Assembly (NCBI GenBank): GCA_948146395.1 | Contig: OX411559.1 | Span: 25,618,710-25,682,709 of the forward strand | Reading direction: 5' to 3' | DNA length: 64,000 nucleotides | Source: Fragum whitleyi | Taxonomy: Eukaryota; Mollusca; Bivalvia; Cardiida; Cardiidae | Shown: in pieces, positions 46,656 to 58,549 of the stretch | Layout: each line of letters starts with the position of its first letter | Numbering within the stretch: position 1 is the stretch's first letter | Notes under the pieces: generated by a model | Told to the model about the DNA's origin: nothing | The model's input: only the letters and a program-made list of their open reading frames with translations | The model's database searches: none | Translations under genes and position numbers: made by a program

Positions 46656-47808
46656 TAGAATATATATAATACGTACTCAGCTATTTGTATGAGAAAAATA
46701 TCAAACTAGGTTGGGAGAATTGATCATTGTCGAGACTCCGCCGAGACAATTATCAATTTCCACAACCGAGTTAGATGTTTTTTCATACAATACACTAGGT
46801 ACGTATTATATTTATCATATAACCTCTTTTTGCCTGTTTTCGTAGATGTTTCTAACAGAAATGCAGGTTTCTATAAATAATCGCACTATATCATTGTTCT
46901 AAAAATAACTATGTGATATCATTGAAAATATACTGAGTTCCATAAAAAAGGGTGCACTTTTACTTTTTGCATTTTTCTTGATTTTTACAAAGTTTGTGGA
47001 AAATTATTGAGTAAATTTCATACTATACTTTAGTCAAGAACTTTTGAAATTAAAAGCCAAATCAGATTTGGATAAAGTGCTGCATACGCGCAGACAGAAC
47101 TGAATTTGTTGAGATTTGACCACCTTACAACTTTTTCTTTGGTTAGAGCTATGTGTTGATGTTGCCTTATAAAGTTTAAGAAGCCATTCCATGTCATTTC
47201 CAAACAAAAGTTTTAACTTTTATGCAGACGTTACGTGTACGTCAACGTTAGACATTGTTACGTTGTTGTGTCAGTAACTTGTCGTTGAATGGTGCTATGG
47301 CGTTTTATGCCATCCCGATTTGCTTATTAAAGGCCTTAGAAAATGGTGAACTCAATTTCTATTGGAACATGAATGCCCAATCAATTTTAATGACGTTCTA
47401 AATCTGACCAGGTTCGATTTTATTCAACGACGTTTATTGGAAGTCAAACTACGCTGTAGCATCATGCACAATTGTATTGAAGATGTGATTTTATGCTAAG
47501 AAAAGCCGCAAAAATTGAACTGAATGCATTTTCAGACCAATTAATCGTCTAACGCGTGCTGCACATTCAAAATATGCAAAATCAAATAAATCAATTTAGC
47601 AGAAAATGTTTCCTCATCGCGTGATTTTTGTTTTCAAATATCGTTTCCACATATTCTTGGGGATAATCATGCGACATTTCATGACGATAGATTGCGTAAT
47701 TTCAGAGATATTCAAAATTCAAAAGTGCACACTCTCTTTTGGAACTAAGTATATTATACGGGATGTTATCACACGGATATTTGTATAGTTATAAGATAAA
47801 TAGAATAT
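46656..47808 (+). mobile_element. F2 element split by a TIR element, block Y copy 2
   Basis: The F2 hairpin lies at 46656-46820. The F2 tail resumes at about 47758 with TACGGGATGTTATCACACGG. Between them is an inserted element of about 830 bp. Copies 1 and 3 keep the F2 tail unbroken. Confidence 0.75.
46929..47758. mobile_element. TIR element (F4-related), TA-flanked insertion
   Basis: TATACTGAGTTCCATAAAAA on the left, TTTTGGAACTAAGTATA on the right, with GTGCACTTTT further in on both sides. Flanking TA fits Tc1/mariner-type integration. No transposase frame was seen, so it is non-autonomous. Confidence 0.75.
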
Positions 47809-48385
47809 AGTCGTATTCATTTTGCATTAGCTAAACCTCTGTTGAGTTATAGTATATCTATTAAAACATAGTCGAAAATTTGAAAAGAAATGTTTCAAGA
47901 TTGGGTTTAAACTCTCAGAGGAAGACATACGTAGTTTTGTATGATCGACGACGATACAATTTACCATAAAGACATTCCCAGAAAGGGTTGATATTTTCTA
48001 CCTTATTTTATCAGTAATATAGGCGATACGAAGACTTGTGCATTTTTTCTGTGTAAGGAAACATTGCAAAAGGGTCCAACAGTGCTTATCTTTCACAACA
48101 AAATTTTGAGCCTGTGCGTGAGATTTACAACAATTATAAATATTGGCAAAGCAAAGACGCTGACAAGCACGTGCATCCGCATAGTCTGACCAGAGTCTTC
48201 ACCTTGCGTTTTGTAGATAGATAGGGTCTCAAAGTATCTGTAGACCATGAAGTAACTTTACATTTACAGTAGGTGGCTATCTATGCTACTCAATTTGTTC
48301 GAAATGTCATGCAAAGGCTTAAATATTTTTTTGACAAAATTAAAATGCATTTTTTTTGTGCCAAAATAACAAATATATCTTAAAA

Positions 48386-49175
48386 TATACTCAGTTCCAA
48401 AAGACAGTATGTACTTTTAAAAAGTCAATATCTTAGAAGTTTCACCGATTACAAATACATGATTTTGATAGGCAAACCTCGAGACTATTGACGATCGATA
48501 CTTTCAGAAAAAAAGCCCGCCGCAGTAAATGATTTACGGCTAGAGAAGGACTTTCGATCGCTTTGCTCATGAATCATATAGTTGATGCATGATTATTCTG
48601 TTGTCGCATTCAATTCAATTCTAGTGTATTATTTTGCAATAAATTCACACCCGAATGACATTTGAACACTATGCAACGCATTTTCTGTTTAGACACAAAT
48701 GAGCCCCGTGCGAAGAAAACTCCCAACAAAATTAAACTAGCATTCATGCTTCAATAGAAATCTTACGTATCCGCTCGCAAGCCCTCTTTTGAGTATAAAT
48801 TACTTATGCAAAACGCCATTGCACTGTTTGATCTGATCTAGAGATTTCTTACGTTGACGTAGATGTAACGTACGTTTGTATACTCAACCATCTGCATGGA
48901 ACTGTTAGGTAGTCCCTAGCCAAACTCGGAAATGCTACGCAAACAAATTTCTCTTACTAATGAAGAGAAAATTCTAAAGGACAAATCTAGACACCATAAT
49001 TATGTGCTGACCATGGGTCACTAGTAAACGCAACTTTATCGAAATCGTATTTCACGTCTCGTTTCTAAAGGGTCATATCTAAAATATGCAATTAATTTGA
49101 CAAGAGATCCTCCAACTTTATTAAAAACTGAAAATTAAAATGGTGAAAGTGCACACTTTCTTATGGAACTGAGTT
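48386..49175. mobile_element. F4 TIR element, block Y copy 2
   Basis: TATACTCAGTTCCAAAAGAC ... TTTCTTATGGAACTGAGTTA. Uninterrupted (about 790 bp); it serves as the empty-site reference for the F1 insertion at 42899-43350. Confidence 0.7.
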
Positions 49176-49177
49176 AA

Positions 49178-49745
49178 GATAAAAGCATCGTGTTAATAAC
49201 AAGTTGAATGATTTTGAATTAATTTCGGAATTATTTTGAATGAGTCTGTGCTGCGAGTTTTGAATGAAATTATAGGAGATAATTCAATATCACTTGCTTT
49301 GTCCTTATCAGACGAATTAGCGATATTTTATGACCCCCCCCCCCCCCCCCTTTTTCTTTTTCAAAAGGGTCTACATACTTTTCCATTTGTGTCTCCTCAC
49401 TACAAACCAGACCCTTTGAGGTAGTTGGCCCGTACTAGTTTTGCAACATTTCGGCACTCATGAACTTTGACAATGTTGACCGATGTTTCCTAATGAATAT
49501 CATTAGGAAACCTCTGTTAACACTGTCAAAGCTCATTAACGCCGAAACGCTGTGGGTCTTTTACGGATCCACTACCTGAAAACCCACATCATCAAAAAAT
49601 GGGGAAATTATTTCATTTATTTCAATGGATATTGATCGCTTTGAACGATTTCGAATTGTTTTCAACGATATTAGAGCGCTGTTTAGTGATGTAAGTGAGA
49701 GTTTGGAATAAATAAATGGAGCACTGAGTGACCGATAAAGAATCG
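49178..49745 (-). mobile_element. F1 element with nested F3, block Y copy 2
   Basis: The F3 palindrome is at 49420-49577. A C run of about 17 (49336-49352) sits where F1 copies have a short CCC, and interrupts the central hairpin. Confidence 0.65.
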
Positions 49746-50034
49746 GTTACAAGGGGTTTAAGGGTGCTTTTAACAATCTTTCAGGCATATCTCGGCCACT
49801 GGAGCATTTAGACTGGATTTCTAGTATTTCTCGCACCATTACTATGATTTAATCAATCTAAGCCTTATGCTGCTACCTCGTTTCGTTTACGATAAATCAG
49901 CCATTTTTGAAGGCAACTGTCGAGATGGATATGTGCCGCCACCGGGGATCGATCATTTACACATTTGTGGATGAAAACTGTTGAGAAGGAATGTGCCGCC
50001 ACCGGCCATTAACCATTTACGCTTCAACTAAAAA
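49745..50034. repeat. SINE-like spacer between Y copy 2 and X copy 2
   Basis: GGTTTAAGGGTGCTTTTAAC, ATATCTCGGCCACTGGAGCA and GTGCCGCCACCGGGGATCGA. It matches 57430-57650, which follows Y copy 3, so it belongs to the ancestral right flank of Y. Confidence 0.6.
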
Positions 50035-53000
50035 AGTGGGAAAATATGTCGATTATCAATAACAACAACAAAATATATTTATAGCATTTTTTTCATATTT
50101 CCATCATGCTCTTACAGCTAAAAACATCGTGAAATAGACACTCATTCCGATCAAAATCATTCTAAATCACTCACCCAGCGCTCCAATTACTCATTCCAAA
50201 CATTCGCTCAAATTGATCAAAAACGCTCCAAAATCATTTGAAACCATTCCGAAATCGTTCAATAGGATTCATATTTAATTCAAAGCGACCAAATTATTTT
50301 ACCATTTTATTGGCTGGTGTGGATTTTAAAGTGGCTGATTGTTCCGCGAATACACATAAACAGAAAAGTACGTGTATTTCATTAAAGGGAGACAATCAAT
50401 ATCACTAATTTTGTTCAAATTAGCGATGTTGGTTTAACTCCATTGAATTCCACTCAAAACTCGCCCCTCACAGTCATTCAATTTCATTCCAGAATCATTC
50501 CAAAATCATTCATCTTGTAAATTTCATGATTTTATTAAGTGTTCCCTCCAACGCCAAATATTTCATAGCAATTTAACCATTTTTCACTTGCAACTTCATA
50601 AAACATTTAAATTGAAAATAGTCCAATACGCGACTTTGAAATAAATTTAATAAAAGTGCAAATATATGAGTATTTTAATATGAACCAGTGTGCTACAATT
50701 CCAACAAATTCATGAATGTGTGATGGACAGATATTAAGCAGCATGGTCAACCAAACTTCATCTTGGCGATCCAAGGGTTTTGAACGTTTTACTTATCTTA
50801 CGAGAAGAAGCTATCGATTCGATACCCATTGACTCGTGAAGATGACCAAATCTAAGAGATGAAGAGAATATTTGTTGATTTCATTGAGGTATGAACCTAA
50901 AAACCTTATCATACTGTATGAATACGTGAAGCCGGATTTATACATGATTGGGATTAGGTTTTTATTTCACACCTCTATAAAATCAACAAATATTATCTTA
51001 ATATATTTCGATTTAATATGATAAAGCAAAAATGTAAAGATTTGTCAGTTAAATGACAAGTTGGTTACGGAACTTCTTTTTGCGAAAGCTTACATTTGAA
51101 TACTAATAATTGTTATCAGTGAAGAATAAAACAAATTTTCAGCCGATCAGAACGTACCAATATTGATAGACACAACTCAAAATAAATTATAATGCTTTAA
51201 AATTATTCTTAGTTACAGTTAATTACATAATGAAATTGACAATCATCCCGATCAAAATCATTCTAAATCGCTCACAGTGCGCTCCATTTATTCACTCCAA
51301 ACACTCACTCGAATCGATCAAAAACGTTCAAAAATCTTCGAAAACATTTCGAAATCGACCAAAACTTTCAACATTTAAATCAAATCGATCTTATTATTGC
51401 ACGATTTATCGGCTTGTGGATTTTTAAGCGCCTAATTGGTCCATACATTTAATTAAAGGCAGGTAATGAATATTGCCAATTGTGTTCATCTTGAACAAAA
51501 TTAGCCATATTGGTTTACCTCCCTTGAATTTCACTCAAAACTCACCCACACACTCAGTCAAAGTCATGTCAAAAACATTCCAAAATCATTTATCTTGTTA
51601 ATTTCACGATGGTATTTACTATAAACAGAGACTTTATGTCCAAAGCAGTCTACGGAGTACGTAGTGAAGACTCTGATCAGACAGTGCATATACATAGGCT
51701 GATCTGAGTCTTAACGTTTTGCATATGTAAAAAGTGTTGGAAATATCACACATGGGTTAATTATCCGTTCATATTAGTATTTTTCTGTGCTCTGTAATCA
51801 TAGATTCTTACCGCACAGCCATTTTCTTCATCATTAGGATATCATCGAAGATTCGAATAGGTTTCTATGCATGCGTTCACGATTTAAAATAAATGTTTGT
51901 GAACGTTTAGAAAATGTACTGGTTTTGTTAAGCGGGACAACAATTCTCAAGCGTTCGTCAAACGTTTTCTTCTTGAATTTAAGATAGGCTTCTGGTTGAT
52001 TATGCTTTACGAGGATTTGATTTTAATTTAGTTTTAAGTACCTATACGAGCGTTCCAATTTGCTGATCGTTTTGTTCATATCCCTGTGTATTTCTTTTCT
52101 TTTTTCTTTTTTTTTTTGAGATCAAAGCTAGTCTGTATGCCTGCGCTAAAAGTAGTTCTATGTATAAAAAAAAAACAATAATTTGTAAAATATTTGCGTT
52201 TTGGCTCGATAATATGAAATTATAAATAATTATTTCAATTCATAAATGTATGCAATTGAAATCATTATCTCATTTATGTATGAATCCGCTTGTTCTTACA
52301 GTATCATAAGGTTCAAGCTCCATAATTGCATGAATTGAAAAAAATAACTTCATCTCAGCCGACATGTGATCAACATGACGTAACTCCAGCTTGTTGATGC
52401 TGTAGGACCATATTAAGGTAACGCGCAGTTGGAAAATGTACAGTTTAAACATCGTGAGATTGATAAGGTGAATGATTTTGGAATGAACTTGGAATGAAAT
52501 TGAATGAGTGTGTTGAGCGAGATTTAAGTGAAATTAAAGGGAGGTAATCCAATATCGCCAATTTTGTCCATGATGAACAAAATTAGCTTTATTCATTACT
52601 CCCCTTTAATAAAATATCGATAAAAATTCTGTAATTTGCTTCCTATTTCTTCAAGAACCAAATAGACGCTAACAATTTCAATGATGTCAGTGAAATCGCG
52701 ATTATTTTCATTTATATTTATTGTGAATGTAGTTGTTGATTGTATGTATACTTTAAGTCATTTTGTGGCGTTTTTGATCGATTTGAGAGAATGATTGGAA
52801 TGAGAGAATGGAGCATTGAGTGAGTGACTTAGAATGGTTTTGATAGAGATGAATGTCAATTTCACGGTGTAACTAACTGTAAAGCGATCCATCAAAGGGC
52901 AAGCAAAGAGCAATCTCATCAGATCAAATGAAATGGTGGATCGCTGGTTCTGTCTCTTGACCTCTGCTGTGCACACCTATCAAATTTGAAACGCCATTTA

Positions 53001-53265
53001 TTTGCAAAATATATAGCCAAGGCCTTGAAACAGAAAATCCAATCGATGGCGGGCGCCCATAACGCCGTAAATACAGCTTAAACAGGATGTTGTTACGACG
53101 TTAAAGCCACATAACTTTACAAAAAGTTGAATTTAGGTAGTGGAACCGTAATAGTTCCGAAAAGTTTCGGAAGTAATGATCTTTAACAGTGATAACCGAA
53201 GTTTCCTAATGATTTTCATTAGGAAACCTCGGTCAACATTGTGAAAGTTAAAATAACGGAGGTTC
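50035..53265. repeat. Duplicated block X, copy 2
   Basis: It aligns with 36038-39190. It contains F1 elements at 50115-50535 (+), 51215-51615 (+) and 52448-52880 (-), F6 hairpins near 50882 and 52260, and a truncated F3 at 53137-53249. The extra unit at 50757-50845 is F7. Confidence 0.85.
50757..50845 (+). mobile_element. F7 short element, insertion relative to block X copy 1
   Basis: TTCATCTTGGCGATCCAAGG ... ACTCGTGAAGATGACC is present between CAACCAAACT and AAATCTAAGAGATGAAG. Copy 1 (about 36765) reads CAACAAAACTTAAGAGATG with no insert. Confidence 0.7.
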
Positions 53266-53596
53266 AACGGTCAAATCGGTATAAATGAGTGATTCGATTG
53301 GTCAGTCGAATTACTGATAGATAGCAGCGATCTGTTAATACACCATTTAATCAATCTATTCATGCTTACGGGAAGTATACCTAGAAACGTTTTCTGAAGG
53401 GGTGTTTTAATACTTAGTTTTCTCATTTGTCCTTGGGCAGGTTGACAGTTTAATTTCAAATGTCCGACTTGAAGATTTTTTTGTTCAAATTTTTAGTTAT
53501 TCTTTATGAAAATAATAAGTTTTTATGTTGGGAAGATATTAACTTGTATTAAGTTTTCATGCTGGCGACAAACAAGTATAGAAAACATTTAGATAA

Positions 53597-53631
53597 AAGG
53601 AGAAATTGCTTTTAAAAGCAATTTTCCTTTT
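53597..53631. repeat. Hairpin GGAGAAATTGCTTT in block Y, copy 3
   Basis: GGAGAAATTGCTTTTAAAAG then CAATTTTCCTTTT. The stem is shorter than in copies 1 and 2. Confidence 0.5.
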
Positions 53632-54174
53632 CTCTAAATATTTTCTCTTCCTACTAAAACATTTACTGAAATTTGAATCTGTACTAAGGATAAGTCCATA
53701 TATTTGTATCTTTTTCTCATTTCACTTGTCCTTGAACAAGTTTCCTACGAAATTCTATTGGTCCTATGGCTATAAAACCCAAGTCAGAAAAGTCGGGGAT
53801 TGGATTTCCACATCCTTGCCTTCTGTCATACCTTCTGAATCTTCGGTGACTGATTAAAGGTTAAACGCAACTTTTGAACCCCTCTAGCTTTTCGCAGATG
53901 GTATCCTAATTTTGGGTGGAAAAATATATTTTTCGAGGAACTAATAAAAATAAAGATTTTTTTAGCTTTCGATACATTTTTATATAAATCGAAACTATTG
54001 GTATGAAAATATGACAGTAAAATTAAACAACATGATGCAAATATGAAATGATATGTGATGATATTGTAAATTTGCTTGATGTTAGTCCTTGGAGTGGTAA
54101 ATCTACAAGTATATCCATTAAATTATGAATAAAACATCCAACAGCTTATCTCCGGAGTGTTTTCGATCTCCGAG

Positions 54175-54813
54175 TTATCGCTTCCAAAACGCCGACAGTT
54201 TTCCAAACCAATTTCTCATAGCAGCAGTGCCTTTTCGGCAATTTTTATGCATTACGTTTTTACATTTCGTAGTGTTATCATGAAGAGATCTCAAATCCGT
54301 TTCGTAATCTACTACGCCGTTAACAAAGGAACCGAATGTTATTTCCTCGAAAAGCCACTCGTCACACAATGAATTCTGGTTGTAGTTCGAATTCGACTCA
54401 TCAACTGTTCGAAGTACTGCAGTATTCCAATTACCAGAAACGTTTCTTCTTCGCATGTCCATAGTTTCAATGACTTCTACAAAGCGGCTCCATATTTCCT
54501 TCATGTTCTCACAGGAACATAGCATAAATTGTCTCGGAGGATTGATTGACCCCGTGATTTCGAATGAAAGTCTTTCTTTGACATCAAGTTGACATAACGT
54601 AACTGGCGTCAGTGATAATAATTCATAATCAATATGAACTTCACTTAAATCTACTCTTGCCACCGCTACACTTGTCTCGCTGATAGCAACGCCGACCAAC
54701 TCCGTAATATACTTGTCAAATTGACTTACTGCAACAAATCGTCCTTCAACAAGAAACTTTTCTGTCAAACCGTATTTATCACGTAAAACCGCTCTAAGTG
54801 TATTTTCCTCCAT
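54175..54813 (-). CDS. GARIN/FAM71-like 212-residue protein, copy 3
   Basis: Intact. It differs from copy 1 at 12 residues, all before residue 119: R34K, N35Y, L61I, I76L, G77D, G81R, L86I, S87T, P89S, N105K, R109S and I118M. Residues 119-212 are identical to copy 1. I61, S109 and M118 are shared with copy 2. The sugar-free, Golgi-type interaction domain is inferred as for copy 1. A patch at 76-89 is unique to this copy, so its first domain may have diverged in binding. No breaks are seen. Confidence 0.72.
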   Translation of the reverse strand: MEENTLRAVLRDKYGLTEKFLVEGRFVAVSQFDKYITELVGVAISETSVAVARVDLSEVHIDYELLSLTPVTLCQLDVKERLSFEITGSINPPRQFMLCSCENMKEIWSRFVEVIETMDMRRRNVSGNWNTAVLRTVDESNSNYNQNSLCDEWLFEEITFGSFVNGVVDYETDLRSLHDNTTKCKNVMHKNCRKGTAAMRNWFGKLSAFWKR

Positions 54814-54864
54814 AATTCGTCTTATGATAATGCATTAAATAAATATGACGCTCAACTCTTCGAT

Positions 54865-54967
54865 CCTTTTATACCAGTACGAATTTTGACGTTCGACGTT
54901 ATCACCATGTGGACTACGCGTAATGAACGTCGTCGACGTCACCAACGTCACCGACGTCACTGACATC
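54865..54967 (-). promoter_or_regulatory. Promoter of copy 3: TATA box and ACGT-core cluster
   Basis: TATAAAAGG (minus) at 54865-54873, 52 bases before the ATG. ACGT cores at 54887-54967 include several GACGTCA words in the distal half. Confidence 0.6.
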
Positions 54968-54979
54968 GCGTACATCATA

Positions 54980-55310
54980 AATAGAATATATATAATACGT
55001 ACTCAGTGTTTTGTATGAGAAAAAAATATCTAACGAGGTTGGAAGAATTGATCATTGTCGAGGCTCCGCCGAGACAATTATCAATTTCCACAACCGAGTT
55101 AGATGTTTTTTCATACGATACACTAAGTACGTATTACGTTTATTTTATAACCTCTTTTTGCCTGTTTTCATAGATGTTTCTAACAGAAATGCAGGTTTCT
55201 AAAAATAATCGCATTATATCATTGTTCTAAAAATAACTATGTGATATCATAAAAAATATCATACGGGATGTTATCACACGGATATTTGTATAGTTATAAT
55301 ATAAATATTC
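54980..55310 (+). mobile_element. F2 hairpin element in block Y, copy 3
   Basis: The hairpin TTGATCATTGTCGAGGCTCC/GCCGAGACAATTATCAATT and an unbroken tail ATCATACGGGATGTTATCAC. Confidence 0.7.
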
Positions 55311-55662
55311 GTATTCATCTTGCATTAGCTAAACGTCTGTTGAGTTATAGTATATCTATTAGTCGAACATTTTAAACCGAATGTTTCAAGATTGGGTTTA
55401 GATTCGCACAGGAAGACATACGTGGTTTTGTATGATCGACGACGAAATATTTTACCATAAAGGCATTCCTAGAAGGGTTGATAGTTTCTACCTTTAGTTT
55501 AACAGTATACATAGGCGATACGTAGACTTGTGGTTTTTTTCTATATAAGAAAATGTAGCAAAAACTGTTCAACACAGCTCAACCTTCACAGCAAATATTT
55601 CTTGATGAAATTGCAATGCAAATAATTTTGTGTGCGTCAAAAGAAAAAAATACGTCTTAATA

Positions 55663-56864
55663 TATACTCAGTTCCAAAAGAAAGTGTGCCCTTTTAAAAC
55701 GTCAGTATATCCGAAGTTTCACCTCTTACCGTCATATAATTTTGCATGGCTGACCTCGAGTTATTGACCATCGATATTTCAAGAAATAAAGCACACGACG
55801 CTTAATGTTTTTCGGTTAGAAAAGGACCTTTGAGTGTTATCTTTTTGCTCGTAAATCATATAATTGATGCATAAATATTCTGGAATCGCATTCAGTTCAA
55901 TTCTTGTGCCTTACTTTGCAATGAACTCACGTATGAATGACATTTGTACACTATGCGACACATTTTTTGGTTAGGCAAAAAAAAGCTCGTGAGAAGAAAA
56001 CTGCCCACAAAATTACACTAGAATTCGTGTTTCCAGAGAAATCTTATGTATCCGTTTGCAAGTCTTCCCTTGAGTATAAAAATCAATACAGAACGCCATT
56101 CCACGATTTGGTCTGAAGTTACTGGCTTATCAACGTAGAGATTTCTAACGTTGACGCAGATGTAACGTATATACGTTAACTCAACCTTCTGTTTGGAACT
56201 GTTAGGGAGTCCCTAGTCAAACTCGGAAATGCAATATAAGCAAATATTTCTTCCGTGGAAAAGAATTTTCAGAAGGACAAATGTAGACACGATGATTATG
56301 CGCTGACCACGGGTCATTAGTAAGCGTAACTTTATCTAAATCGTATTTTATGTCTACATTCTAAAGGGTCATATCTAAAATATGCAATTACTTTTCTCCT
56401 CCAAAAACCAAACAAGAGTGCCGTTGACACAAGATACGCCGCTTAAAGGATTATCATCAACTTGAAAGCCCCGTAGCTGTGATGGTGCATCATAAGAATG
56501 GTCCTATTCACAAGATGAAGATTACCCTTTGAAAGTATCAACCAAATCAATCTTTAAATGAAGAGTTGTTTCCTATCAATTTTACAATAAGACAACTTTT
56601 TCTCGTGACATGGCAAGACACAGCTGAATTTCGTCAAATGGCGATAATTTGCGCAAGGTTAAGTGAGTAGGAACATTTTGTGAAAGTTTCATCCAAATCC
56701 ATCGATAAATGAAGGAGGCATTGCGTTCACAAGATTGTATCGTACGGACGTACGTACGCTCTGACATCGGGGCGGACGGACAGACGGAGATGATACAAAT
56801 ATACGTCCACCTTCGGCGGCGTATAAAAATAAAAGTGCACGCTTTCTTATCGAACTGGGTATAG
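55663..56864. mobile_element. F4 TIR element with a nested repeat, block Y copy 3
   Basis: TATACTCAGTTCCAAAAGAA ... TTTCTTATCGAACTGGGTAT. At 56392-56826 it is interrupted by a different repeat (AAACAAGAGTGCCGTTGACA ... GGCGGACGGACAGACGGA), absent from copies 1 and 2. The frames at 56582-56881 (-) belong to this insert. Confidence 0.7.
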
Positions 56865-56867
56865 TTA

Positions 56868-57440
56868 AAGGCATCTTGCAATTAACAAGATGAATGATAA
56901 TAAAATAATTTCAGAATGGTTTTGAATGAGTGCTCCAGTTTTGAATGGAATTTAAGTACATAATGCAATATCACTTACTTCGTCCGAATTGGACGAAAGT
57001 GGCAATATTTAATGACCCACCCACCCTTTCTTTTTCTAAAAAATGTCAACTTACTTTCTAACTTGTGCTCTTCACTACAAATCAGACATTTTAAGGTAGT
57101 GGACCCGTAATAGTATCGCAACATTTTGGCACTAATGAATTTTGACAATGTTGACCGAGGTTTCCTAATTATTATCATTAGGAAACATCGGTTGACACTT
57201 TGAAATGTCATTACTGCCGAAACGTTGTGGATCTATTACGGGTCCACTACCTTAAAATCCACATCATCAAACAAATTGGGAAATCATTTCATTTATTTCA
57301 ATGAAATGTTGATCGCTTTGAACGATTTCGAATTGTTTTTAACGATATTATCTTAGAGCTGTTTAGTGAGTTAAATGAGTGTTTGGAATAAATAAATAAA
57401 TGGAGCTCTGAGTGACCGATAAAGAATGGTTTGACAGGAG
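56868..57440 (-). mobile_element. F1 element with nested F3, block Y copy 3
   Basis: The F3 palindrome at 57094-57253 splits F1 at the same place as in copies 1 and 2. No C-run expansion is present here (GACCCACCCACCCTTTC). Confidence 0.65.
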
Positions 57441-57882
57441 TTTAACGCTGCTTTTAACAATCTTTCACCCATATCTCGACCGCTGGAGCATCTACACTGG
57501 ATTCCTAGTATTTTGTTCGCACCAGTACTACATGTACGATTAAATCCTTCTTAGCCTTATACTGCTATCCCACTTCATTTACGAGTATTTACCCATTGGA
57601 AGGAAAGTGTCGAGGAAATGTGCCGCCTCCGGGGATCAAACCCATGGCATCAGGTGATCTTAATACTTTATTCAAACTGTAATCACGATTATTAAGTCGC
57701 ATACAAACTTTTTTTTGTTGTTGCTGTTGTTGTTCTTGTTTTGTTTTATTTCAACTGTTGTAAATTTTACTGGCAAATAACTTTTAAATATCACAGGCGC
57801 ATCCTCCATACAATCGGCAAATCAAGGGAACTATCAAGCGAATAATAAGATGATGCCGGTTTTACAAACTCTTCGCAACGTG

Positions 57883-58411
57883 ACTGCTGAAAATGGCTAC
57901 CATCAAACTGATAAGTAGATTCATCATTGAAAGTCTACTGGCACTCGATGTGTCTGAAACAGAGACATACGGTTATTTTAAAACATAGTGACGCTGACAG
58001 AGTGAATGATTTTGGAATAAATAATGAATGCAATCGAATGAGTGAGATGAGCGATGTGTGAATGCAAATAAAGGGAATGTAAAACAACAACACTTATATC
58101 GTCCAAACTGGTAGATAATTGTCGATATTTTATTAATGTAACCCTAAACTGCTGAAAATGGCTACCATCAAACTGATAAGTAGATTCATCATTGAAAGTC
58201 TACTGGCACTCGATGTGTCTGAAACAGAGACATACGGTTATTTTAAAACATAGTGACGCTGACAGAGTGAATGATTTTGGAATAAATAATGAATGCAATC
58301 GAATGAGTGAGATGAGCGATGTGTGAATGCAAATAAAGGGAATGTAAAACAACAACACTTATATCGTCCAAACTGGTAGATAATTGTCGATATTTTATTA
58401 ATGTAACCCTA
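57883..58411. repeat. Perfect tandem duplication, 265-bp unit
   Basis: 57883-58146 and 58148-58411 read identically by eye, from ACTGCTGAAAATGGCTACCA to TTATTAATGTAACCCTA. Each unit holds part of a diverged F1 (GACAGAGTGAATGATTTTGG). Confidence 0.9.
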
Positions 58412-58549
58412 CTTAACCCCACTTTAAAAAATACATGTATAAGTACTTTTCTTTACCAAAACGATTATGCCTATCTACGAGGACGCTTTGAAATAAGCAT
58501 CAGCTAATAAAAACATTAGACGATTTGTTCGATATCAATGCACTTGTGA

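Noticed and set aside
54157..54372. Plus-strand frames opposite the 212-codon genes (also 40813 and 45823)
   Set aside because: They are antisense shadows of the conserved minus-strand gene and vary in length between copies.
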